NCBI GenBank assembly: GCA_003152165.1
Contig: PLZO01000034.1
Coordinates: 66,264 to 111,200, forward strand
Direction of reading: 5' to 3'
From: Chloroflexota bacterium
GTDB lineage: Bacteria > Chloroflexota > Limnocylindria > Limnocylindrales > CSP1-4
DNA length: 44,937 nucleotides
Numbering within the stretch: the stretch's first letter is position 1; the number at the start of each line of letters is the position of its first letter. A program made the translations under genes and the position numbers. The notes under the pieces are model-generated. The model was given only the letters and a program-made list of their open reading frames with translations, was not told the DNA's origin and did no database searches. This document shows, piece by piece, positions 1 through 7,492 of the stretch.

Positions 1-765
1 TTGATCAGCCGCGCTCGCGCTGCGTCGGTGTGGGATGTTGGCGATTGGTGTGCGCTGATCGTGCCCCATGGGCTCGCCGCAATTGACGCAATGAGCCCTT
101 GGCTGATGGACCCCTGGTTTGGAGCGTCAGCAGCAATCGTGATCACTCAGGTCGGCGGGCAAGGCTTTGCCAGTCGCGCCCTGCGAGCCCTGCGTCTGGC
201 CCTGCCGTCTGTCCCGAAGTCAGTCGAGCCGGCGGTCCTGAAAGGGATCGATACGCTCGCCCTTACGGGCGTTCAGTTGGTTCCAGCGTACGACGAGCCC
301 CACCTTGTCCACCACGTCGTCGTCGAACACGCCACCGATGACGATGCCGCTCCGAAGGAGCTCTACCTGACGGCATGTCGATGGGCGTACTCGGGTGAAT
401 ATGCAGCGTCGCTCGGCGGGGTAGTGCCGATGTCAGGGCAGCCCATATGCTCGGGCTGCCGTGATGCGTTGTTGAAGGGTCACCAGGGCCTGCCATACAC
501 CCCGTCGGAGGCAAATGAGCGCACCTTTGTGCGCCGGGCGACGGCCTGGCACATCGTCGAGGGCGACCTCTGGAGGGCACCAGACCTAGGATCGTTCTAC
601 CTCTTCAAGTGTTATCGCTGGGCCGAGGTGACGAGCGAGATCTCAATGATGCGAGGCCAACTCATCGGTGCCGAGGGTCCATGCAAGAGGTGCGGCGAGC
701 TCGACAGCAATCCGCAGCACGACCCGGCGACGACCGTGCCTGCTTTTGATGAAGGACCTGATTGA
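1..765 (+). CDS. Hypothetical protein with two CxxC pairs, possibly 5'-partial
   Basis: I do not recognise this protein. The frame is open from the first base of the window, so the TTG at position 1 may not be the real start. The protein has two CxxC pairs, CSGC near residue 149 and CKRC near residue 232, which could together bind one zinc ion. The middle part, with Trp and Tyr spaced through a charged region, reads as a folded soluble domain. There is no signal peptide or membrane segment. It converges on the minus-strand nuclease gene that ends at 849. Antisense frames over the same interval are Arg-rich and low in complexity, which supports this frame as the coding one. Confidence 0.5.
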   Translation: MISRARAASVWDVGDWCALIVPHGLAAIDAMSPWLMDPWFGASAAIVITQVGGQGFASRALRALRLALPSVPKSVEPAVLKGIDTLALTGVQLVPAYDEPHLVHHVVVEHATDDDAAPKELYLTACRWAYSGEYAASLGGVVPMSGQPICSGCRDALLKGHQGLPYTPSEANERTFVRRATAWHIVEGDLWRAPDLGSFYLFKCYRWAEVTSEISMMRGQLIGAEGPCKRCGELDSNPQHDPATTVPAFDEGPD

Positions 766-848
766 GCACGGGGTCTTCCCTGCCCGCGTTGGATCTCCTG
801 AACCCAACCTCCGATAACAGGCCGGGCACATGATGGTTGCCGATTCTT

Positions 849-2402
849 CTAGGAGATCGCGGCCTCGGGCTCCGACGCGATGTCCGACCTTGCTATGTCA
901 GGCTGGACGGCAGGTCGGCTGTCGACCGCTATTCGATCGAGCACGGCGACGACGCGGCTGAGGCTGGCCGGATCCTCGAGAACTGCCAGCTGGATCGTCG
1001 GCCATCGACTGAGCTGCCAGGATCCAATGTCGACGCCGTCGATCTCGTTCAGCATGAGACGGAGCTCATCTCGTGCTTCGATCGAGTCGAACGGCGGCTG
1101 CTTCATCCCGCCGAACTGGATGACCACGTCGCCTCGGGCTCGCACCGCGATTGTCGGCTGCGAGCCCTTTGGTACGAGCTCGAGATCGACCGGGAACCAG
1201 AGCTGCGGCTCTGTCGTGCAACCGTTCATTGGGAAGCGTGTGAGCGTTTTCGTCCGCACCCCGACGGAACCGGCCAGCTCCCGCTCCTTCTGATCGGCCC
1301 AGTTGATGAGCTTCTCGATCACGTCACGAGCACTAGCGCCGTGGCGACGGCCGATCTCCTCTGCGAACGACTCCTCGTCCCAGGTGTGCGGCGTCCGTTC
1401 CGGCGAAAGAGCGAGGTCGAGGATGAGCGGTAGGTGGTCGGACAGACCACTGCCGACGACCGTTGGATCCACCGTCAACGCGTTTACCTGGTCCGCGAGG
1501 GCGGGCGACACAAACAGGTGGTCGAGCTCAGCCCGACCCCATGTTCCGACGTGGTCGCACGTGGCACCACCACCGCACGGGCAGTCCGAAGGGGCGGCTG
1601 GTCGGTCCTTGACGACGGTCTTCGCCTCGACCAGCCCAAGCGAACGAATCGCGGTCATCACGGCTTCCGCTCGAGCGATCTGCTTCGGATCCTTGGTTGA
1701 ACGGGAGACGTTGAGATCTCCGCCGAGAATGACCCGAGCGCCGTACGGCGAGTCGAATAACGGGACGAGGTCTGCGATGACGCGCAGCATGGTTGAGACG
1801 GCCGAGCCATCCATCACGCCGTACACGCTGACGAGCGTGATCGGTTCGATGTCGCCCACGGTCAGTCGCGCGATCGCCACCGCTCCCGGATGGGTGTTCT
1901 CGAGCAGGTAACGGCGACGCGACCAAGGGATCCGCACCGAGCGGAGCGGCTCGAGCTTGATCGCCGGATCGAGCGCGACGACGGCCGAGCCCCAATTCCT
2001 GTGGCCAGCGAGCTCGCCATAGATCGCCCGGTCCCGCTCAAGATCGAGCGGCGGGACGGCCTCCTGGACCAACGCGACCTGCGCCCCGATCGTGCCGTCG
2101 AGGTATGCCCAAGCAGCGCGCCGAGAGTCGATCGGCAGCAGCGGCTGGCGCCAATGATTTAGGTTCCAGGTGACGAGGCGGAGTGGGACAGCTTTGTCGA
2201 CTGGATCTACGGCCGAATCGACCTCAGTCGAAGCTTCTGTTGCGATGCGATTGCCCCCATTGACGTTGTCGATCTCACGATGGCACGCGCCTGTGACAGG
2301 TCGGGTGTCATAGCTCCTTTTGGAGTCCGGCGCAGCGGACAGACGGACTAGGGGTCCGTGCGGTCGAGTCGTCGGCCGTTCTTGACCTGGAGCAGCGACC
2401 AC
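849..2402 (-). CDS. Endonuclease/exonuclease/phosphatase (EEP) family protein with extra C-terminal domain
   Basis: This is a metal-dependent phosphodiesterase or phosphomonoesterase of the DNase I-like EEP fold. Family motifs appear in order: TWNLNHW (Asn80), VQEA (Glu114), GGDLN (Asp229, Asn231), ELDHLFVS (about 292-299) and SDHLP (Asp322, His323). A Cys-rich insert, CPCGGGATCDH, sits at about 274-284. Residues from about 335 onward form an extra domain I do not recognise, containing an Asp/Gly-rich strand near IQFGGMK. The ATG at 2402 overlaps the upstream gene by 55 bp. I found no better in-frame start before the conserved core, so the first 70 residues are uncertain. It is the last gene of a three-gene overlapping operon with an ADP-ribosylglycohydrolase-phosphatase, so its substrate may be a nucleotide or nucleic-acid phosphodiester; that is inference. 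Confidence 0.85.
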   Translation of the reverse strand: MVAAPGQERPTTRPHGPLVRLSAAPDSKRSYDTRPVTGACHREIDNVNGGNRIATEASTEVDSAVDPVDKAVPLRLVTWNLNHWRQPLLPIDSRRAAWAYLDGTIGAQVALVQEAVPPLDLERDRAIYGELAGHRNWGSAVVALDPAIKLEPLRSVRIPWSRRRYLLENTHPGAVAIARLTVGDIEPITLVSVYGVMDGSAVSTMLRVIADLVPLFDSPYGARVILGGDLNVSRSTKDPKQIARAEAVMTAIRSLGLVEAKTVVKDRPAAPSDCPCGGGATCDHVGTWGRAELDHLFVSPALADQVNALTVDPTVVGSGLSDHLPLILDLALSPERTPHTWDEESFAEEIGRRHGASARDVIEKLINWADQKERELAGSVGVRTKTLTRFPMNGCTTEPQLWFPVDLELVPKGSQPTIAVRARGDVVIQFGGMKQPPFDSIEARDELRLMLNEIDGVDIGSWQLSRWPTIQLAVLEDPASLSRVVAVLDRIAVDSRPAVQPDIARSDIASEPEAAIS

Positions 2403-2782
2403 CGTCCGATCGCTAGGTCTCGGACCCGCTTTTCACGCTCAAACCCGAAGTTCGGGATGGTCTTCTCGGCGCGGACGTACTCGTCGAGGAGCGCCTCGCC
2501 CGCCTCTTGCCATTCACGCCAGCCCAGGGCGTGGACTGTGACGTACGCGGACTCAAACGGCGTGCCCCCGAACTCCGGTGCGGCGTCGAATCCCGCGACG
2601 CGAAGACGGTTGACGATGTCCTCCCAGACGCGAACTCGAAGTCGGTGATAGCCCGCGGCGTCTCTAAGGGCGCCGGCCTCACTCGACCAGTAGCCGCGTG
2701 TGGCGATGCTGGAAAGGATCCCGGCAAGGAGTTCGTCCCACCTTGCAGACGCCTCGGGACTCTCCCTGGGTCGAGCCTTCAT
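2348..2782 (-). CDS. Hypothetical protein (144 aa) inside the ADP-ribosylglycohydrolase operon
   Basis: I do not recognise this protein. The ATG at 2782 overlaps the stop of the upstream gene in an ATGA arrangement, which decides the start; a longer in-frame extension would run antisense-style into the upstream gene. The product is a small, charged, soluble protein rich in Trp, Arg and Glu. Helical stretches around residues 13-55 and 85-125 contain a WREWQEAGEALLDEY segment. There is no signal peptide, membrane segment or Cys motif. It is translationally coupled to the ADP-ribosylglycohydrolase-phosphatase upstream and overlaps the EEP gene downstream, so it probably works with those two enzymes. 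Confidence 0.7.
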   Translation of the reverse strand: MKARPRESPEASARWDELLAGILSSIATRGYWSSEAGALRDAAGYHRLRVRVWEDIVNRLRVAGFDAAPEFGGTPFESAYVTVHALGWREWQEAGEALLDEYVRAEKTIPNFGFEREKRVRDLAIGRWSLLQVKNGRRLDRTDP

Positions 2783-4305
2783 CGATGACCCGCCAAGCCT
2801 TCCCAGCCGAGGACAAACGCATCTTGTGCGCCTGTCTCGATCGTCTTGTGCCGACTGTCCCTTGTGAGCCCGATGGCATCTGGCCCGCCAAGGCCGGCAT
2901 CGCGAAGCAGACATCCCACGACCGTGCCGGTGCGACCAAGCCCACCACGGCATGCGACAACCACGGTCTCACCTGCTTGGAGCCTCTGCTCCACCTTCGC
3001 AAGCAGTCGGGCGAAGGTGTCCCGATCTTTCGGCAGGTCGACATCCCTGATGGGATATCGAATCAGCTCGATTCCATGCTTCTTCATCGACTCGGCGATG
3101 CCGGTCGTCTTTGTCATGGCGAGCTCGTCGTCTTCAACGAGCAGGACGAATGTGTCGACCTTCCAATGCCCCGCCAGGCGTTCGACATCCGTCTCGAGGT
3201 CGCGCCAATGACGCCGTTGCGAGCCTTGATCTTTCTTGCCGGGCAGGAACGTCATGCCGAGGCGGCCGGTCCAGCCGGCCGACGCCGGCACGGCCGCCGG
3301 ATCGACCCAATCGACCCGAATCGGATGCGTTTCGGAGGTTTGACTACCGGCGGGTGCAGTTGACGCTAGAACGGCCTTCTCGCCGACGAGGGCCGCGACA
3401 AGGGGCTGGACAATCTCCTGCCCGCGCAACTTCGAGCGCCATTCGGCCGGGATCTCTTCGACACCCCACCGGATGCCGGCCAGACCACCGGCGATACAGG
3501 CGGTCGCGTCGGTATCGTGGCCGTATCGAATGGCTCGCTCGACCGCCTCGCGATAGCTATGAGTGCCGGCGACCGCGTCCCAGGCTGACCAGAACGAGTC
3601 GATGACGTAACCGCGACCGGACCGCTCGGTCCAGCCTTCGATCGTCCCGAGCGCATTCAGCCAGGCTTCAGCGTCGACGTGCGCCTCGTAGATCGCTCGC
3701 AGCGTCGCCCGTGCCTGCGACAGTGACTGGGCTCGGGGGTGACCCGACAAAAGGTTCCGCGCCAGGAGCACATAGAGCGCGCACGTCGCTTGGGGAACCC
3801 GGTGAGCGTGGGTGACCTTCGACGATCGGTGGGCGTGCTCGACCAGCTCCGCGTCGGGTAGGTCGCGCTCCACGAGGGCGATCGGGAGGATCCGCATAAG
3901 CGAGCCGTTGCCTTGGGCGCCTTCATTCGTCCCGCCCGATGCCTCTGCGGTCGCTCCTGCGCGGAATCGGCTGATGGCGCTCGAAGTCGCGTAGCCGATA
4001 TCGAATAGGCCGTCGCCGTCGGGCGTGTAGGCGCGATCGTCCTTCCAGGCGAGGAACCGCTTGGCCTGGTCGGTCGTGTCGAACCCTGCCTCGCCAACCT
4101 TGCGCTCACGCAGTAGCGAATCGAGCGTCGCGAGCATCAGCGCCCCGTCGTCGCTCCAGGTGCCAGGGGGCTGATTGAGCGAGCCATGGCCTCGCCACTC
4201 GACGCTCGTGATCTGGGATGGATTCTTGAACTCGTACGGGACGCCGAGGGCGTCCCCGACCAGATGGCCCCAGACTGCTCCTCGGAGGCGATCGTTCAAT
4301 TCCAT
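2779..4305 (-). CDS. ADP-ribosylglycohydrolase fused to a CDKN3-like cysteine phosphatase
   Basis: This is a two-enzyme fusion. Residues 1-300 are an ADP-ribosylglycohydrolase (DraG/ARH fold), which removes ADP-ribose from modified targets with a dinuclear metal site. GDALG (17-21), TWSDDGAL (49-56) and HDTDATACIAGG (263-274) are the metal-binding segments. Residues 365-508 are a dual-specificity/tyrosine phosphatase domain: the P-loop CRGGLGRTG (Cys452, Arg458) matches CX5R, and Asp421 or Asp423 in RDVDLP is a plausible general acid. Both active sites look intact. The ATG at 4305 follows a GAGGGGG ribosome-binding sequence. The gene heads a minus-strand operon with the 144-aa protein and the EEP enzyme, and diverges from the interrupted HD gene 57 bp away. 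Removing ADP-ribose and a phosphate from one substrate class is an attractive inference; the actual substrate is unknown. Confidence 0.9.
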   Translation of the reverse strand: MELNDRLRGAVWGHLVGDALGVPYEFKNPSQITSVEWRGHGSLNQPPGTWSDDGALMLATLDSLLRERKVGEAGFDTTDQAKRFLAWKDDRAYTPDGDGLFDIGYATSSAISRFRAGATAEASGGTNEGAQGNGSLMRILPIALVERDLPDAELVEHAHRSSKVTHAHRVPQATCALYVLLARNLLSGHPRAQSLSQARATLRAIYEAHVDAEAWLNALGTIEGWTERSGRGYVIDSFWSAWDAVAGTHSYREAVERAIRYGHDTDATACIAGGLAGIRWGVEEIPAEWRSKLRGQEIVQPLVAALVGEKAVLASTAPAGSQTSETHPIRVDWVDPAAVPASAGWTGRLGMTFLPGKKDQGSQRRHWRDLETDVERLAGHWKVDTFVLLVEDDELAMTKTTGIAESMKKHGIELIRYPIRDVDLPKDRDTFARLLAKVEQRLQAGETVVVACRGGLGRTGTVVGCLLRDAGLGGPDAIGLTRDSRHKTIETGAQDAFVLGWEGLAGHR

Positions 4306-4362
4306 GGATCCCCCTCATTCACGCGTTACTCCGACACCAACCGTTCGAGGATACGGATAACG

Positions 4363-4392
4363 ATGGCAAACGGCATCGACGAGGCCGGGTAG
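4363..4392 (+). pseudogene. Severed 5' end of the HD-domain hydrolase gene
   Basis: The ATG at 4363, with GAGG about 12 bases upstream, encodes M-A-N-G-I-D-E-A-G and then hits a TAG inside the inserted element (4390-4392). If the element (4386-5953) and one 12-bp repeat copy are removed, position 4385 joins to 5966. The frame then reads straight through into the HD-domain protein as MANGIDEAGVPLPPEPW. That exact restoration of an open frame, giving a 211-residue protein, is the evidence that this is the original start of the gene now beginning near 5970. Confidence 0.8.
4374..4385 (+). repeat. Target-site duplication, left copy
   Basis: CATCGACGAGGC is identical to 5954-5965. In the HD gene it encodes part of G-I-D-E-A. 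The match extends to 16 bp (4373-4388) if bases shared with the TIR are counted. Confidence 0.85.
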
Positions 4393-4401
4393 TAGATAGA
4401 G
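4386..4401 (+). repeat. Left terminal inverted repeat of the insertion element
   Basis: CGGGTAGTAGATAGAG is a perfect reverse complement of 5938-5953. Pairing stops at the next base inward. Confidence 0.85.
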
Positions 4402-4567
4402 CGTCCGGAAGTTGCCGATCGGCTACGCCTGATCGTCGAACGGTGGGGTGATCGAGTCGAACCGGGCTCCTAGAAGCTCGTGTCCGTTTCAAGCGTCGCT
4501 ATCGGCCGTCCGGATACGCCTCTCGGTACATCCGCTTGCCCGTGCGAGGTCGGTTTGATCGGCGTCT

Positions 4568-5503
4568 TCATTCGCCCGCCTTCGCCTCGGCTGGCTTCAT
4601 CTCCCGGTCCAGTTCGATCGCGGCCCGGGTCACGTCCTGCACCCGGACGTTGGCGACCTCGGCGATCGCCTTCTGCGACAGCACGCCCCGATAGCCGGTG
4701 GACCCGAGCGGCCCTTCGCGCGCCCGGAGTTCGAGCAGCTTCCGGACGACCCGCTCCTTCGGAACATCGCCTGCCATGCCAGCCTCCTTCCTCCTTCCTG
4801 AGACGGACGAGTCAACCAGGTGGCGGTCAAGCTCGGTTCGCCTCCGGGGGGACGGTTTCCCTACGCTGGACGGATACCGCTCTAGCACGAGCCCTAGCTC
4901 CTCGCGCGTAAGGCCACGACGTAGCTGGGACCGACTGACGTTCTCGGCCACCGCGATGAATGCAGCGGCCCGGTGAGGATCCTTGGGGGAAGCGACGATG
5001 GCCGACTTCTTGTTCGTCAGCTCGCACGACGAACACGGCTGGTAGCCACTCGACAGCGCGGCTTCCGTCGGCCACCACCTGCCTCTGTCGTCCTTGTCGT
5101 ACAGGCCGATACCGTCTGGAGCAAACGGTGGGCCGTCCCAGTCCTTGGAGGGCTTGGCCCCCTCATCGGTGCGGCGCAAGCCGGCACCGTCGGGCTGGCC
5201 GCGGTCGATTTCGTATTTGCCGCGCCAGTAACGCAGTCCATCAGGGGCGACCCAGTAGCGATGCGCTGGGTTGTAGCCGCGGAAGTACGCCCTGAAGCTG
5301 TCGGGATTCTTCGCCAGCAGCATGGAGCTGAGGACGTTCCAGGCCCACTCGGGGCCTTTCCCCCAGATCGAGTACTGATGGCGCATCAGCGGACAGAACT
5401 GCGCCTTCCAGGGGAGGGCTTGGATGGCGTCGAGAACGTCGCGCTCGCGCCCGTCTGGGGCTCGCACGGTGCGAGCGTCGACGATGACATAACCGGACGG
5501 CAT
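4568..5503 (-). CDS. Unknown protein of the insertion element, Ada-like Cys motif and C-terminal HTH-like helices
   Basis: This is the only convincing gene inside the 1.57-kb element. The ATG at 5503 is preceded by AAGGAG seven bases upstream, so I prefer it to the ATG 33 bases earlier. The 311-aa protein begins with a compact Trp/Tyr/Arg-rich domain that includes RAYFRGY and LRYWRGKY. The segment GRWWPTEAALSSGYQPCSSC (about residues 143-162) resembles the second half of Ada/MGMT-type zinc sites (A..AGYRPCxRC). The C-terminal 60 residues contain LSQKAIAEVANVRVQDVTRA, which looks like a winged-helix or HTH unit. I see no known transposase or recombinase active site. It may be cargo, a DNA-binding mobilisation protein or a regulator. 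The function is not assigned. Confidence 0.72.
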   Translation of the reverse strand: MPSGYVIVDARTVRAPDGRERDVLDAIQALPWKAQFCPLMRHQYSIWGKGPEWAWNVLSSMLLAKNPDSFRAYFRGYNPAHRYWVAPDGLRYWRGKYEIDRGQPDGAGLRRTDEGAKPSKDWDGPPFAPDGIGLYDKDDRGRWWPTEAALSSGYQPCSSCELTNKKSAIVASPKDPHRAAAFIAVAENVSRSQLRRGLTREELGLVLERYPSSVGKPSPRRRTELDRHLVDSSVSGRRKEAGMAGDVPKERVVRKLLELRAREGPLGSTGYRGVLSQKAIAEVANVRVQDVTRAAIELDREMKPAEAKAGE

Positions 5504-5937
5504 CCTTGGGCTCCTTCGCTGCAGGCTACACGGCACCCGCAGGGTTCGACCTTACCTCCAGCAGGTCAAAAGTACGTCGAGGACCTCCTCTTGAACGCCG
5601 GGAAGAGACTCCATGATCAACCCCTATCAGGCTCCCAGCGACGACTTGAGGGCGTCATCGCGGGACCTTGGACCGAAGAGTCCTTCACCTTCAGCGGTCT
5701 GTCCTCAGGGACGTGACGGCGGCGAACGACGTCGTGTTCCACAGTTGTCTCCATCGAACCTCAGCAGGAGCACCGCGGTCGGACGACTACGTTGCTGCGG
5801 CGTCATCGGGCTGGGTCCCTCGACGGCTCAGGATGGACCAAGCGAGCATAGCGGATCCTGCGCCGCGGAGCGCACGGTTGCCTGCCTGACTCCGCCCGCC
5901 GGGAATCGCCGCGGCCTTCGGCGGCAACTTCACCGCC
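5504..5937. other. Non-coding right part of the insertion element
   Basis: About 430 bp lie between the element's gene and its right terminal repeat. Open frames here translate to Arg/Ser-rich low-complexity sequence and look spurious. On the minus strand, TATGCT around 5850 could be a -10 box for the element's gene, and GGACTCTTCGGTCC (5669-5682 region) can form a short hairpin. Neither is strong. Element-specific end structures or an RNA could lie here. Confidence 0.3.
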
Positions 5938-5953
5938 CTCTATCTACTACCCG
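5938..5953 (-). repeat. Right terminal inverted repeat of the insertion element
   Basis: CTCTATCTACTACCCG on the plus strand is the perfect inverted partner of 4386-4401. Confidence 0.85.
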
Positions 5954-5965
5954 CATCGACGAGGC
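5954..5965 (+). repeat. Target-site duplication, right copy
   Basis: CATCGACGAGGC is identical to 4374-4385 and directly outside the right terminal inverted repeat. Confidence 0.85.
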
Positions 5966-5969
5966 CGGC

Positions 5970-6578
5970 GTGCCACTTCCGCCGGAACCTTGGGTCTACG
6001 CAGACCAGTTGATTCGGGCGATGGCCGTCGCTGCGCAGATCCACGCCGCCCAGGTCCGAAAGGACACGACGATTCCGTATCTGAGCCATCTCCTCGGGGC
6101 CTGCTCGATCGCGATGGAATACGGCGCGACCGAGGACGAGGCGATCGCCGCCTTGCTCCACGACGCAATCGAGGACGGCGAGCCGGTCGAGGCTGCTCGG
6201 GCGACCGTCAGGAGCGTCGGCCCGGACGTCGGCCGGATCGTCGAAGGTTGTACCGACTCAGACACCCACCAGAAGCCCCCGTGGCGTCCGCGCAAAGTGG
6301 CCTACCTGGCCCGCCTCGCGTCAGAGGATCGCTCAGTCTTGCTCGTTTCGGCGTCAGACAAGCCCCACAACGCCCGTTCGATCGTCCGTGACCTTCGCGA
6401 CGTCGGCGCTGCTGTCTGGGATCGCTTCAGCCTGCCGAAGGAAGACTCGCTGATGTCTTACCGAACGCTGGTTGCGACGTACCAAAAGAGCCCGAATCGC
6501 AATCCGGCCCTAATCGATGAACTTGACCGGACCGTCACCGAGATGGAGGCGCTTGCGAGGTCGGTCGTCAAGCGGTAG
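5970..6578 (+). CDS. RelA/SpoT (MESH1)-type HD-domain hydrolase, 5' end displaced by the insertion
   Basis: The protein matches small (p)ppGpp hydrolase-type HD proteins. It has YLSHLLGAC (the HP-like helix), AALLHDAIEDG (the HD metal site) and VSASDKPHN, which corresponds to the (A)D(K/R)LHN motif of the RelA/SpoT family. The conserved metal-binding His and Asp residues appear intact. It likely removes the 3' pyrophosphate or phosphate from a nucleotide. The native start was the ATG at 4363; the element now separates it by 1.57 kb. A GTG at 5970, five bases after a GAGG, could still start a 202-residue version missing only the first nine residues, so the enzyme may remain functional. Promoter supply would then have to come from the element or readthrough. 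Originally the gene diverged from the ADP-ribosylglycohydrolase operon. Confidence 0.82.
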   Translation: MPLPPEPWVYADQLIRAMAVAAQIHAAQVRKDTTIPYLSHLLGACSIAMEYGATEDEAIAALLHDAIEDGEPVEAARATVRSVGPDVGRIVEGCTDSDTHQKPPWRPRKVAYLARLASEDRSVLLVSASDKPHNARSIVRDLRDVGAAVWDRFSLPKEDSLMSYRTLVATYQKSPNRNPALIDELDRTVTEMEALARSVVKR

Positions 6579-6595
6579 CGACTTCTACTGCCAGC

Positions 6596-7363
6596 TCAGA
6601 TTCCGATCCAATCGCGCCACGGTTCACAGACTCGATCCCAAACGTCGCGCGCACTCCAGGCGGCACCAGAGTCTCGGGTGAGTCCGAATCTCAAGCCGAT
6701 AACGAGTTCGACCCACACAAACTCTTCATCTCGGATCGAAGGCAAGGCTGCCGCAATCTCGGCGAACGACGTCGCCTTAGCGAGATGATCCAGCCGACCC
6801 TGTCGACGCGTACCTTGGATCGGCGTCAGCTGTCCGGCCTGGCAGACGAACCGAGCTACATCGGCGTCGCTGTCCTGTGATCCGTGGTCCGCATGCTCCT
6901 TGTCGGACAGCTGAAGGCCGGCGATCAAGGCGACCGTGAGTGGTCGACCGGCAACGGATTCGGCGGTCGCTGCCTGATCCTCGAAGCGACCCGTGCGAAA
7001 TGCGCGAACCAGTTCGTGCCAGCGCCACGTTGCGTCCATGACCATTGCCTCGCGATGATCGATGGCGAACGTAGTCGCGGCGACCTCGCCGTGCACACCC
7101 TTCTCGATATCAAGCCCGATCAAACGGTCGCTCGGTTCGACGACGAAGTGGTCTTTCATCACGATGATCTTGCCGAAGCGATAGGCCGGCCTCTCATTCG
7201 AGTTGAGGAGCCACCACGCCGAGTTGTCCGGGTCGAAGCGGTTGAACGGGAGCGCGTACAGCTGCTCCTGGGTCGCTTTCTTGGCAGCCTCCCTGAGTTC
7301 GACGGCCGTTTCCGATATCGGGGACTCGGCCAAGCTTGGGAACGCTGTATCTGTGAGATTCAT
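6596..7363 (-). CDS. Hypothetical protein (255 aa)
   Basis: I do not recognise this protein. The ATG at 7363 has an AGGGGG just upstream and starts MNLTDTAFPSL; the longer frame to 7486 would run into the start region of the divergent helicase gene. The product is soluble, with a central beta-rich part (KIIVMKDHFVVEP, then DRLIGLDIEKGVHGEVAATTF) and a helical C-terminal half containing several Trp and Asp/Glu clusters. It has no signal peptide and no metal motif. It is convergent with the HD gene and divergent from the NERD-helicase, from which it is separated by 129 bp that probably hold both promoters. Confidence 0.65.
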   Translation of the reverse strand: MNLTDTAFPSLAESPISETAVELREAAKKATQEQLYALPFNRFDPDNSAWWLLNSNERPAYRFGKIIVMKDHFVVEPSDRLIGLDIEKGVHGEVAATTFAIDHREAMVMDATWRWHELVRAFRTGRFEDQAATAESVAGRPLTVALIAGLQLSDKEHADHGSQDSDADVARFVCQAGQLTPIQGTRRQGRLDHLAKATSFAEIAAALPSIRDEEFVWVELVIGLRFGLTRDSGAAWSARDVWDRVCEPWRDWIGI

Positions 7364-7492
7364 GGACCCCCTACAGTTCTTGGAGTGGCCGATTCCCGGC
7401 GACAAGGCGTTCATCCTCGCACGGTTCGTTTGGGACGAGCTCAACCAAGTGCCTTCGCGGCCAGTGTCCGGGTGCGCCGCTACCATCCGCCC

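Larger units (their letters stand above)
4386..5953. mobile_element. 1.57-kb insertion element with 16-bp TIRs and 12-bp target duplication, no recognisable transposase
   Basis: The two ends are perfect 16-bp inverted repeats: CGGGTAGTAGATAGAG at 4386-4401 and its reverse complement at 5938-5953. Directly outside lie identical 12-bp copies of CATCGACGAGGC (4374-4385 and 5954-5965). Because the outer TIR bases also match the flank, the duplication could be read as up to 16 bp. Precise removal restores the reading frame of an HD-domain gene, which is independent proof of insertion. The only convincing gene inside is the minus-strand 311-aa protein at 4568-5503, which has no DDE, DEDD or HUH motif I can see. 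The element is therefore either non-autonomous or uses an unrecognised mobilisation protein. A 12-bp duplication is long for insertion sequences; IS4-like elements are one group with 10-13 bp. Confidence 0.82.

Noticed and set aside
4440-4475. GGTTCGACTC on the minus strand, resembling a tRNA T-loop
   Set aside because: The bases on either side do not form a T-stem and no acceptor, D or anticodon arm can be placed.
5660-5690. TTGGACCGAAG, glanced at as a T-box-like motif in the insertion element
   Set aside because: It lacks the conserved T-box wording and there is no aminoacyl-tRNA synthetase or amino-acid gene downstream.
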